This document shows, piece after piece, positions 45,821-64,000 of a stretch of 64,000 nt of DNA. Origin of the DNA: Liolophura sinensis (lineage: Eukaryota; Mollusca; Polyplacophora; Chitonida; Chitonidae); NCBI RefSeq assembly GCF_032854445.1, contig NC_088300.1, positions 26,703,608 to 26,767,607 on the forward strand. Reading direction: 5' to 3'. Position 1 is the first letter of the stretch, and each line of letters begins with the position of its first letter. A model generated the notes under the pieces. The model was not told the origin of the DNA. It was given only the letters and a program-made list of their open reading frames with translations, and did no database searches. A program made the translations under genes and the position numbers.

Positions 45821-46976
45821 CTCAAGTACTGCCAAATTAACCATCACATTGGGCTTAACTGTGCTGCTGGTAGGCCTATACCGAATCTGGAACACAGCTC
45901 CCTATTACCGATGCTCTTTTCTGCACAAATCCGAGGTTTCCAGGAGACCATTCACGTCAGTGGAAGGAAATCAGACACCAATTGTCGCGCCTGAAACCAA
46001 GCATGGGGAAAAAACTCGGATTGCTTACATTAAAGTGCACAAAACAGCCAGCACTACAATCGCCGCCTTAATCCAGCGTTATGGCTTGAACCATCGTTTG
46101 ACGTTTGCCCTGCCTCTGCCGAAAAGCCTGTATCACATCGGGTTTTATCAAACGTTTGATCCTGTGAATGTGAGGCCACTGCCGAAGGGAAAGGTTTACG
46201 AAGCTCTCTGCCAACATGTTGTCTACAATAGAACGGCTTTCCGGAAATACATGCCTAAAGACATGAGAATCATTGCCTCTGTACGCGAACCATTTGATAG
46301 GTCTGTGTCTGCTTTTAATTATTTCAAGGCATACAGTAAATCCGTTAGTTCCAAAGCAAATATATCCGGCAACGCAGTCACTTTGATAAGAGAATTTTTC
46401 AAGAAACCTAACTATTACGAACCATCGATTTATACACGAGGGTCTTTGGTAATGAATCGTATGGCTTTTGACCTGGGAATTCCGAGAGCGCAGTACTTCA
46501 ACGCTACATACGTGGACGAGTATATTCAACAGTTGGACGAGGATATGGCTGTTGTTCTCATAGCTGAGTACATCGACCAGTCTTTAGTACTTTTGAAACG
46601 AATAATGGGCTGGTCGACTGAAGACATTTTGTACACCGTTCGTCATAAAGGGAAAACCAAACCCCAATTTCCAAATGATCTCAGAATTGCTCATCGAAAG
46701 CTGGCTCCAGCTGAATACCAAATATACGACTATTTTCTCAAGAAGTTTAACATAAGTTATTCAAAAGAGGCAGAAATTGAACAGGAAGTGCGCGTGTTCA
46801 AAGACACACTTCATCGAGTTAAAACATTTTGCTTATCGAAAAAGCAGGAGCTAATGGTACCTCCCACAAAGTTTGATAAAGGATTCAATTTTACAAGAAC
46901 TGATTGTTATTTCATGAACCTGGAAGAAACGGCCTTTGTGACCTTTCTGAGTAAATTGCAAAACCCACAGGTTTGA
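45821..46976 (+). CDS. GAL3ST: Galactose-3-O-sulfotransferase-like protein, terminal exon (copy B)
   Basis: Uninterrupted frame from acceptor TTTGTCTGCTTTAG (AG at 45819-45820) to TGA at 46974-46976, phase 2 at the acceptor, exactly as in copy A. No ATG precedes the conserved part, so the start must be in an upstream exon. A hydrophobic anchor (LGLTVLLVGLYRIW) lies near the N-terminus. The PAPS loop KVHKTASTT is at 46032-46058 and the 3'-phosphate segment RIIASVREPFDRSV starts at 46266. The product should be a Golgi type II membrane enzyme sulfating 3-OH of galactose. Relative to copy A (inverted, 13.5 kb away) the ~72 N-terminal residues are divergent, whereas from IAYIK onward only about a dozen substitutions are seen, mostly after residue 240. 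Both catalytic motifs are intact, so both copies could be active. Confidence 0.85.
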
Positions 46977-47126
46977 ATGTATAGTGTGCCTGACGTTTGG
47001 TCACACTTATCAAGCGAAGGAAATTTGAGGCACCGCGATGTAGCAGGGTATTTGTTCTTTACGCTCTATTTTATAATATTATAATTAGTTGGGATTGCCC
47101 TGTGCAAAAGTCTTACAGTTTTGTAT

Positions 47127-47132
47127 AATAAA
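47127..47132 (+). promoter_or_regulatory. Poly(A) signal, sulfotransferase copy B
   Basis: AATAAA 151 nt after the stop codon, the first canonical signal downstream. Confidence 0.5.
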
Positions 47133-47523
47133 AGCTTTGGAAGAAACTGGCATGCTGAACTCGAGTTTTGTGTCCCAGGTAGTCTCTTATCGTCATAAAA
47201 ATCGTATTTTTGATCACTTCTGGGTAATGTTTTCTCGTCTGCTCTCCCATCAGTATTTTGCAGACCAACAATTTCCTAACCAGAAGAACATGCGCAAGAA
47301 TTAATGACGTGCATAAGTAGGGCAAAGCACGCTCAATAAAAACGATTGATTTCCCATTTTTGATATTTTACATATATTTCACTCCAAGTTCACGGTACAT
47401 TACCGAATTATTACTATATGTAAAATCTGACCGAATGGAGTTGCCGGTAGACTGATGATAGAGGAGAGTGCTCAACCTTCAGCGATAAGGTATATACACT
47501 CCGCCGCAACCTTTTCAACTATG

Positions 47524-47603
47524 CAGGTGGAAACCTTTTGATCCAGGTGGAAATCTTTTCGACCAGGTGGAAACATTTTCACCCAGGTGAGATCTGCTTC
47601 CAC
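47524..47603 (+). repeat. 20-bp minisatellite, about 3.5 units
   Basis: Successive units CAGGTGGAAACCTTTTGATC, CAGGTGGAAATCTTTTCGAC, CAGGTGGAAACATTTTCACC and a partial CAGGTGAGATC. A diverged CAACCTTTTCAACTATG precedes them. Confidence 0.85.
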
Positions 47604-50600
47604 TCAGGATACTCACGTGACACCAGAGGTCTCGAGTTGACAGAAAAACAGAACAACAACCTTTACACACAGGTTAAAATCAAAGAAAAAGTTTTTTAAA
47701 AAATATCGAATGTACGGGCCACCCGTAAAATGTGTCTTGTAAGTATGGAACTGCAGAGTTGGCAGCAGGTTTAATCTGTTGTATGTTTTTGAGAACAAAT
47801 CTTTCTGAGTAAACGCAAAACACATTCAATAGGGAGAGGTTAGAGGAGGGAAGCTGTTTGAACGGTCAGTATAATGTGTCAAGACTCCCCCTGTCACAAG
47901 AAGACACACAAAATGAACACGCACCTTATGACTCCACGTCGTCATATGGGTGAGAATTGCTAAGTACGACATGAAAAACCAATCATCCATGCAATAAGTG
48001 GTATAGCCTGCATACATCCCCCAAAACTATATCCAACCTGCATCTCATCCACCGGGGCAGACCTCCGATTACATGGCGTTGAAGAGTATGCTTTGAAGAT
48101 TTTGATATATGCACTCTCCATCTCAGTCTTAGACTGCTTATATCAGAATTTCAAAGCATAGTTTTCAACGCCGTTTTCCCCTTGTGGTCCCCGGGGTGAA
48201 AGAAAAGTTAATTGGTCCTCTAGGCAAGCTTTCCCGAGTGGGCACTGTGAACATATTGGGTCTATATAGTTTAAAACATACTTTTTTTGAGTGACTCTTG
48301 TTTGACAATGTTACTGGCGATGCTGTTGTCAAATATTTCAGTCGCACGTGGATGTGAATATTGTATAAGAACTGTACTGTATTTAGGATTGCGAATTTGA
48401 GAAATGTTATCATTTCCATATTGCAAGACAACTATTTCCGGGTCCTCGACGATACACCGCCAATGTGGTGATAAACCTGAAGTTGTAATCATTCATTTAA
48501 CACGGTACCAGAAAGACTAACTTCTGTTCATTACAGCAACAGCGCGTTTGAACATGCATGCTTGACAATCGTATAGAAGCACTAATACACTCTCAAATCA
48601 AAATCTACATGAATTACAAGCAGGTTTGCACCAGGAGTGACAACAGTTAAGACACTTGTCCCTTAATTATATACACAAACGTTAGACACTTCCCAGCATG
48701 CATGCGGGGGTAGCTTAATTTGTTTTCTTTGTATGTATTGGTGTGGGTATATATTTGTTCGCACAGTTCGCACCTTTAACTTGTATTCGAGAACCTTATT
48801 AGTAACACAAAGCGACTGAACAAGGCATGCTTTTTGTTGGTCGGGATTTTCATCTATATACGCGATCATTGTGACGTGGAAAGTGTTCGTACTAAAAACT
48901 GCAAAGTTTGAGCGTTATGGGACGGAATAAATGTGCAGATAGTCATTTTGTCTTTATGGACCTAGTGCGTGGGCTTTGAAGGCTATAGAATTTCCCCTGC
49001 AGTGTACCATGATCTCTGTTGGGCGTGTCCTTACGACCTAACCATGACTGCGAACAAAACAGTTTGAGCTGTAAGAACAGGAAACCCTTGTGACACGTAT
49101 GTATGCGACAAATACACGCCCATCTTACAATTCGCCAGAGACGCCCATCTGGGGCTGCCATATTGATGCTGGGGCCCCAACTCGATTTTAAACTCCGAAT
49201 TCCGAATTATAAACTTGTCACTTTTACGACTCTATACTTTACGGACCCCATGTCCCCATGTCTCGGCGCCTCAACTTTGAATAGGGCCCCGACTTTTAAT
49301 CTGGGGGATCAGACAGTAATTTCGGATAAATCTTTCACGATATCACTTTTAGAGCCCTGTACTCTTCCGATTTCATCTCTCGGTGTCCCAAAATGGCTGA
49401 GAACTCATGTATATGGCAATGTACAGTCGCAGAATTTTCGTGGAAACTCACCTGATGTGCTGGAATAATTGCTCCCCGCCCCTCCAACTTTAATTTCCTG
49501 CAGATGTCACCGGTGGTGTATGCCAAAATAATGTCTCCATTACTTGTCTAAATCATAACATATTTTAACTGAAGTGCATGGAAATTTAATAAATCCGGAT
49601 AACTTACTGGTTGAAAAGCTACAAGTGGTTGTTACCTTCCTTTAATGTTTTCATAACTAACCATCCCAGCAACATTCACTAGCTATGGTAAGTATATATG
49701 CAACATATACACGTACATAATGCAATAGCTTTGGGTACACTTCAGCCAAAAATCGCAAATTCGCTATGTTTTATGGGCTACATAGGCAGACTTGCACCGT
49801 CGTTGTTCAAGCACAAACATCCAAGCTGGGCATATATAGCCTCACGCTATCATGAGCATTCCTGACGCACATTTAACAGATATTGTGATCGCTATGTATA
49901 CAGTGAGCCTGATCCGCCTGAAGTTATCCGAGATCACGCCGAGTCACGCCGTCTGGTCAATCCTGCTTTTTCCACAGACGTTTTGTGAATGTGCTGGTTC
50001 TAAACAACTGTGCAAATATCACAGCCATATCAAGTAACATGCAAGAGAATGCAGGCGCCATTTTCGTGCAATATCGAAGTTTAACCTACCGTGAAAGTTT
50101 ATCTTTCCAGTGCTATCGCACAACATCGGAAGAAAAATCTCCATTGCAACGAATACGCAGTGGCGTGTAGGAAGCGGAAGGGGCCATACCCCCACTCTCT
50201 CATCTCCTTTTCAAAACAACAACATTAAAAAAATACATCTCACAGAATATTCAATGTTAGCGTCAGTGTTGTGAAAATTATTAGGGTCGTTCGGAGCCGC
50301 AAAAAAAAAACTGCAAGTTTATTGGTTGGGTATTGCTGGTAAGAGAGATTACGTTGTTAATGAACATTGTTATTTGAAATTTTGCAATTTGCAACATCGT
50401 GCAATGTTAGTACTAAACCTTGAAAACATGGCTCTCCGTCAATCATTTGCATGTATAATGAAATTGATTCGGCAACAGAGCTCACTGGCACCCCCCCCCC
50501 CCCCCTCCCCCACCCCGACAAATAGTGTCACCCTTGCAGGTTTAATGTTTAGTCGGATTGTATACTGAACAAAGCAAGAAACTTCACATTTGGAGAAATG

Positions 50601-50872
50601 CATTATACTGAAAATGGTAAGTACAAGGTAGTTAATACGGGCGAATACCATAATGACCAGGACTAACCTGACGCATCCGACCATTGCAAGTGTGGTGAAT
50701 CAAAGGGATTGCACGCTCTTCGGTGAAAAGGCGACCAGCCTCTCTTGCGAGACCACTTGACCACAATTTCATTTGGTTGAGCACCAAGACGTACACAAAA
50801 TTTGCTGGTGGCTAGGAAAAAAAAACACAAACACGCTAACAGTCCTTGAGAGATAAACAGTTCTCATGCCAC
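47604..50872. other. Intergenic, no gene seen
   Basis: Only short frames. A C-rich run sits at 50491-50517. Frames at 49103-49468 and elsewhere start at non-ATG codons or lack any recognisable domain. Confidence 0.4.
50491..50517. repeat. C-rich tract (G-quadruplex on minus strand)
   Basis: Fifteen consecutive C, then TCCCC, CACCCC. Confidence 0.85.
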
Positions 50873-51450
50873 GACTATTGAACGTGAACGTGCAGTTGGC
50901 ATGCCCGGTGCATTCTGGCTAGTCTAGTGTGGCTGATGCACGTGTCATAAGATGCAGTATCCTGGGGACACATATGCTGGTATACGACATCTGATCATCC
51001 AAGGTCAGGCCGGGCACGCGTGACGAACACATATCGTGGACAATCAAATTCGGCTACGTAAGTTGCCTAATCGTTTTGCAAACACAACGTCAAACATTAA
51101 CGCACTATTTAGTGGTGGCCTAACTACCCAAACCATACGAAACCGCATACGCGCTGCCCATTTTCGTGCCCCAGGCCCTTACATGTCGGCCAATTCTGAC
51201 ACAGGTAAAGCATAACGAACGTCTGCGCTGCATGGGCACAATTTCACCTCAGCTGAAACCAGGGACATAGGCATGAGGTTGTGTTCAGCGACAAATCACG
51301 TTTAACGCTGCGGTTTGCCGTGGAAAGTCGCGCGGAACGTTCTCATTTGCTGGCATACCCATCTTCATGCTCTTCAACAATATACTCTTGTTTCATAGCA
51401 CCTTTTCATGTATTCATGAACACCTGGATGGTCCACGATCCGCTCCGTGC
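50873..51450 (+). pseudogene. Decayed Tc1/mariner-type transposase
   Basis: Translation across frameshifts gives ERERAVGMPGAFWLV (start of the first helix-turn-helix), DNQIRLRKLPNRFANTTSN and LTTQTIRNRIRAAHFRAPGP (second helix-turn-helix), and VFSDKSRFTL at about 51281-51310. This order matches Tc1-like transposases, in which FSDESRF carries the second catalytic Asp. Here the E is K and stops interrupt the frame, so the element is dead. The C-terminal DPNPIE-type block is not found and terminal inverted repeats are not identified. Confidence 0.75.
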
Positions 51451-53219
51451 AGAAACATCAATTTATGTTTCTACTACCACCCACCACCCTGACAATGTTG
51501 AACAGGGTTTTTTTATTTCCACTTTTGACGTAAAAAATATTAAAGTATTAAAGCCCAATAGCAAACACTTCTTTATACGCAGAAAGTAATGCTTTTCTAA
51601 TTGCGCGAACAAACTGAACCAATATACTCGCCATGTAAGAGGAGTGTGATTTGATTCAACTTAATTTGTGCCCCATTAAAATACCATAGACATTTACTTG
51701 TGGCCAGTGCGCCAGAGCGACATTTTAACACCTACCGGTTAAAAATATTCGATTACACAGAGTAAGTCAACGCAGAGATATCCACAGTGTGTCCCATGCC
51801 AACTTTGTAAAGCTCGATCCTCATGTGGAACTCGTTGTTATGCGCAAATGTGGTAAAGGAAGGCGACATTTAACAAATATAGAATGTGGCGTTTTCGAAC
51901 TGTCGACCATTCTGATTTCACTGACTAAAACTGAGCGAAACACGCCATTTTTCATTAAAATATTGCTCTTCTCGTCTATAATTCACTTGGGCGACAGATC
52001 GACAAGGCAACATTTGACACGGTTCTCTGTCACAGTAGGCGACGTAATTTCTCAGCTGACAGCTGAGGACTTACGCAGGAAACTGCAGTTTAAAGCCATT
52101 TTTACGCCCCAAGAAGAAAGCCGAGAAGCTTTTTTGTACTTACATATAGATTGTATATGTATTTTAAAATATCATAGAACTAATAAAACACCGAAATGAT
52201 CTAAAATTTTGATCAGGTTATTCATTTTGCCAGATTCTGAGAATTCAATGATCTTAAAAGGAGTTTTGAGGCTTGTCTGGAAGGTCGGAGGATATCCTAT
52301 TCGACAAATGTAAATTTAAGTACGGTACCTAAAGTAACAGTTTATGACCTTTGATTGCCTCTATAAATGTCCATGTTTGGGGCATATTCTTAGACCAAAC
52401 CTATGCGTCGAAACTGACACACCAGCCATCAACCAATATGGGACTTCAATAATCGCAAAGCCAAATCCCAAAACGTCGTCTAACACAACCCACCAAAGAA
52501 CTAAGAAAGTATATAAGCTACCAAATTAGGACGGAATCATGCAAGGAGAAACAGTCAACAGTTTTCAATGATGTTGGAAACGCACAAGGTATGTTCTACT
52601 TTACATAGAAGAACCATCGTAAATCAACACTCTGCATGAATATGAACGAATTGTTTTTAACATTTATATGCATCTATGGTCTTATTTTTAATCAAAAGAT
52701 CACAACTGGCTATTGATTTCGCGTCTCCAATGAAGAGCCAAGGTCAGTAACTGCGTTGAGGTGATATATGAACTTCGAAAGTCTGTTATTTACCGATGCA
52801 CACATGTCGCGAGGACAACCAGATATGTTTTACGAAAGTCACAAACTGCAGCTCACGTATCTTGCACGGCAACATATAGTGAAAAGATGTCACAATGGTA
52901 AATGAGCTTGATGTGATGCTGCGACGACTTTGTAAAACGGACAGCAGCAGAACGGGGCGATCCATGGCGTCCCGAACACTTATTCGACGTCGGGGAAGCC
53001 TGCAGTCTTGTTTCCAGACACTCAATGCGCCTCGAGCGTTTGCAACAACTTGTGTCAGACATTCTAGTGTGAGCTAAAACAGCCGGATCAGAAACCGCAC
53101 ACTGCACCACAGCTAAATGCGGAATGTACTTTTATAATCGTATTCCTTCGCAATTTTTTATGTTCAAGCAATTTCAATCATATTTACTTATATGATCCAG
53201 TATACAATGAACAATACAC
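51451..53219. other. Intergenic, no supported gene
   Basis: A 136-codon open frame at 51789-52199 begins at GTG and shows no domain. Frames at 52786-53110 look Arg/Ser-rich but match nothing I recognise. Confidence 0.4.
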
Positions 53220-56200
53220 GACCAAAATTTGTATTTCTGTATTTTATTTAATTCTCAAGACACAGGCTTTCTCGGGTTTGACAATAACCATATATATGGA
53301 TAAAGGAAGAAACCTAGGGGATAAATCAATGAGAGGGGACATCCAGTTCCATAGCTTAGAGTGCGCATACAAAGACCAGATTTGTGAAATTCACACATCA
53401 ACCTAGGAATCAATAATCCCGCAAAGTATACATTAGTTACAATACTCAAGACTGTAAAATAGACCAAGTTTATAAAGGGTTGTTTTTGAGCTTCGTATCT
53501 TGTTGGAATTCTCAATGAAAAGCATGGTCTAGAAATGTGTGTACATGTACATTTGTTAAAACTCTAGGATACACGTCTAATATGGAATATGTGGAGATAG
53601 ATTTGGTTGTCATTTTTAGCACAAGTTTTGGCATTGATAGATGTTGTATGGACTAGACAAACTGAATTTACACTCTGCTAATGTGTGGAGGGATTTAACG
53701 ATAAAGCTCGTCGTCATTCCACTGACATTAAATCACAACTGTCAATACAGCTGTAATTAAGCCGGTATGTTTCTTTGTTTCATTAACACAATCCACATTT
53801 ACCACAAAAGGGAGCCATTCCATGGGGCTCAGGACTGTGATGTTCCATCATCGGCAAAATGAGCCCTGTATCTGTGATAAATTCATCCAAATCTGTCTAG
53901 ATGGCAGTAAAGTTGCACATTTTCATTAAGGAATCTGTCTACATGCAATCTCTTTGCATAGGACTAGTTTCCCCACTTAACTCAAGATCACTGCTGTTTT
54001 TTGTTCTGTTTTTTTTTTTTAGATTACACAGCATGACTTGCACTACTGTGTTCAGCTTCAAGTATTCTTCAGATACCTACGTGTTTGCCTACTCCATAAA
54101 ACTCACATCAATTCTCTTGGACTTGAAAGTTGTGCATAGTTACTGCATAAATTGTTCACACTAAAACATAATTTATGTTAAAATCAGCTTAAAATTGGCT
54201 TGATACCAAATCCAGTGGACTGGGACCAATGAACTTTCCATCATCTCAATTAAACAAATGTTCACAAAACGATACTAAACTAATGGAAATGTTAGCCAAT
54301 CGTTTTTCCCAGTCTATAAACACAGATATGTATCTATGCATTGAGCATTTTCATGAATGAAATGAGTTCTCGACACAACAGAGTACCAGCATATCTCTTC
54401 TTCTGTGAAATATAATTAAATGACAGAACAAACACTGGTAACCAACAAAATGAACACAATAACACGGACATATGTGTCTGTGATAGTTGTTAATCCAGAT
54501 GCAATATTAAAAACTATCCATGGATAAGACAAAACAAGACAAATTCTTTAAAATGAAAAAAAAAAAAAAAAAAAAAAAAAAAACCCGAGTTACTGCTGAA
54601 TGATTTAAAAGCTTTTCTTTCTACACACATTACATTAGTTGATCCATTACACAGCGTCCTGTTCACAAATGTTGTTTATCTACAAAGTTGATTTCACTGT
54701 TTCAAATAATCCTGTACAATTAAATTCATTATGAGTCAACACACTCCATGAGGAAAGATGGACAATGTATTCCTCCTCTGGGATCAAAAAAAAAAAAAAA
54801 AAAAAGCAGCGACAAATATACATGTCATCTCAAGATACCTGTATGGCAGAAGACCAGAGTACATCTAGTCAGATGAAAGCAGTTCCCGTTTTCTCACAGT
54901 CATTTCCCATAAATATTACGAGAATTTGAATGTAGGAGAAAGGTCAAAGCAAAAACAGGATTCATCTGCAGTTTGGCTGCCAATACAAAGGTAACAATGC
55001 TTTATCAAGCCTCTTACAAATTACGTCACTGCACACCCTAACAGGAATTCATTAGGGTTCCTAAAAGGGAGAACTGTGCTTCCTGTTTATTTGTCCTCCT
55101 TCATTAAAACAAGCAGTCTGGATTCTTTCTTCAAGGCGACATGATTTGTCCAGGAAAATTTCTGCTAAGTTTGTCCAATGCCAAAAATCCTCTGCAACAC
55201 TGGTCTATAGGCAAACATGATAAATACAGTATTTACAATCGTTCTGTGAAGGGTGTTCACTAGGCATGGTGTACTGCTCATGCCATTAAATCAGGACTAT
55301 TTTACATATTTGGGGGTGACCATGAGCACATCACATGACCACTGATACACCATCACTGAACAAGTAGTCATACAAAAAATAAATCCGCTCTGACAATATA
55401 TCAACATATACAGCTGCTTATACATTTCTACAATGATGATACAACTAAATAATTTAACACAATATTCTAGGGTGGGAATATTAGAGAAGCCACTACTGGG
55501 CCTCTTCGACAAACTCCACCACCCCCTGGAGGGGAGATAACTCATGCTCCCTATTGGTCCCATGACTATAATAGGTTTATAGGAAAAGTGGAACAATACT
55601 ACTTTTCATTCTCTCGGAGTTATACAGATACTAAGCAAACCCTGTAGTACACTTGGAAAGGACACCCCACATATAGCTTTTACAAGTGTTTCTGTACTAG
55701 AAAAGACAGACTTTGGTCAGTGGATATATTTTACAGTAAAAATCGAACTCTTACACCCCAAACTTTCATGCTAAAGCAACAGGATTCACTAGGTGTTTAT
55801 ACTGGAGTTGCCGACAGTCAAACTGTGCAATAATGGCACAAAGTTGGATAACAGATTAATAATTCTTCCCAATGCTTCAGTTGACGGTGGATCAAATGAA
55901 ATATTAATTAGTCATAACAATCACATAGGTTCAATATGTTGGCTAAAGCTAATTTGCATTTCATCATTATGGAACTACTGACAACATATTGAAAATATTA
56001 TCCTGAATACAGAAATAGAGATATTATTTTCTGTAGTCCTAGTATAACAACGAAAACACGAGAAAGAAAGAATTATTACATTTTTTCAAACTCTTAGCTG
56101 AAGGGGCACAGTTATCCTGAATTCATATTGTGAAATAGTCACAAAAAAAATCCTAAAATAATCGGGGGTAAAATTCTTGATAGGAGAGCTCAAACTGAAA

Positions 56201-56502
56201 TGCATTTGAGTACACAAGCTATCCAGTCTGTATTTGTGAATAATGAGGTGTTAGACAGTTTTCGGTAAGGTTGCCTTGGGCATGTTATCAATACACAATA
56301 CAAATCTCACTTCTGACACCAACCCAATCCAACATCTGACACCAAACGCTCACACCACACCAGCAGCATTCTTAACCAACACCCACCAAGAGAAGTGCGC
56401 AAGTATTGATTGGTGGAATCTCTAGAGTGGTCCACAACTGTAATTTAGGGGGTGGAGAGCTCCCCTCCACATGGCCTGTGACGTACACACATGAACACTT
56501 GG
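53220..56502 (-). other. Probable long 3' UTR of the PPP2R5 gene
   Basis: No gene or SINE is seen between the PPP2R5 stop (56503) and a minus-strand AATAAA at 53243-53248, which is followed by a GT-rich stretch. That would make a ~3.3-kb 3' UTR. It contains long A runs (54556-54583, 54787-54805). An earlier poly(A) site is equally possible. Confidence 0.35.
54556..54583 (+). repeat. Poly(A) run of 28
   Basis: Twenty-eight consecutive A. No SINE or LINE body was recognised upstream, so this is probably a simple homopolymer. Confidence 0.85.

Positions 56503-64000
<7,498 letters not shown>

Noticed and set aside
46068-46529. 153-codon open frame antisense to sulfotransferase copy B
   Set aside because: Shadow of the real exon; no independent domain or start.
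51789-52199. 136-codon plus-strand frame
   Set aside because: Starts at GTG, no domain, surrounded by decayed sequence. Cannot be supported as a gene from sequence alone.
52786-53110. Arg/Ser-rich minus-strand frames near the Tc1 remnant
   Set aside because: Considered as a second transposase piece, but no helix-turn-helix or catalytic motif could be matched.

Overview
This is eukaryotic nuclear DNA, most likely from a lophotrochozoan and probably a mollusc. Genes are sparse and split by GT-AG introns, and the introns and spacers hold several tRNA-derived SINE families. The most abundant family has a tRNA-like head and a body ending in a GGTGTTTTACG...-type conserved block (read on + in most copies) that I associate with lophotrochozoan SINEs. 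There is no operon structure, CRISPR array or other prokaryotic feature. The species assignment is inference.

Layout. 1-7211 (minus strand): ten consecutive exons of a Kelch-repeat gene whose 3' end lies beyond the left edge; a second-family SINE sits in intron 2 with a perfect 11-bp target-site duplication. 7212-11611: non-coding spacer. 11612-12565 (plus): intact single-exon RING / TRAF-type zinc-finger E3 ligase gene. 12566-21877: repeat-rich spacer with a CGA-rich palindromic element interrupted by a third-family SINE (perfect 15-bp TSD), several SINE copies and a SINE inside long direct repeats. 21878-21949 (minus): tRNA-Ala(TGC). 24253-26351 (plus): three exons of a MEA1 homologue; the first intron appears to use a GC donor. 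27661-28158 (minus): orphan 165-codon ORF. 31230-32370 (minus) and 45821-46976 (plus): inverted pair of GAL3ST-type sulfotransferase terminal exons, nearly identical over the catalytic region but divergent at the N-terminus. Between and around them lie retrotransposon remains, SINEs and a 44-bp-arm foldback. 47.1-53.2 kb: spacer with a 20-bp minisatellite and a decayed Tc1/mariner transposase. 53.2-64.0 kb (minus): 3' half of a PP2A B56 regulatory-subunit gene (PPP2R5 gamma/delta type).

The best candidate for something undescribed is in the PPP2R5 gene. Two tandem 125-nt exons encode alternative versions of the same B56 segment. Both have clean splice sites and the same phases, so exactly one must be used to keep frame: a mutually exclusive exon pair. 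Next are the apparent gene-conversion tract between the inverted sulfotransferase copies, and the 43.4-kb foldback.

The genes appear to be independent housekeeping, signalling or Golgi genes rather than one pathway. All exon models come from reading frame, splice consensus and phase consistency, without transcript evidence.
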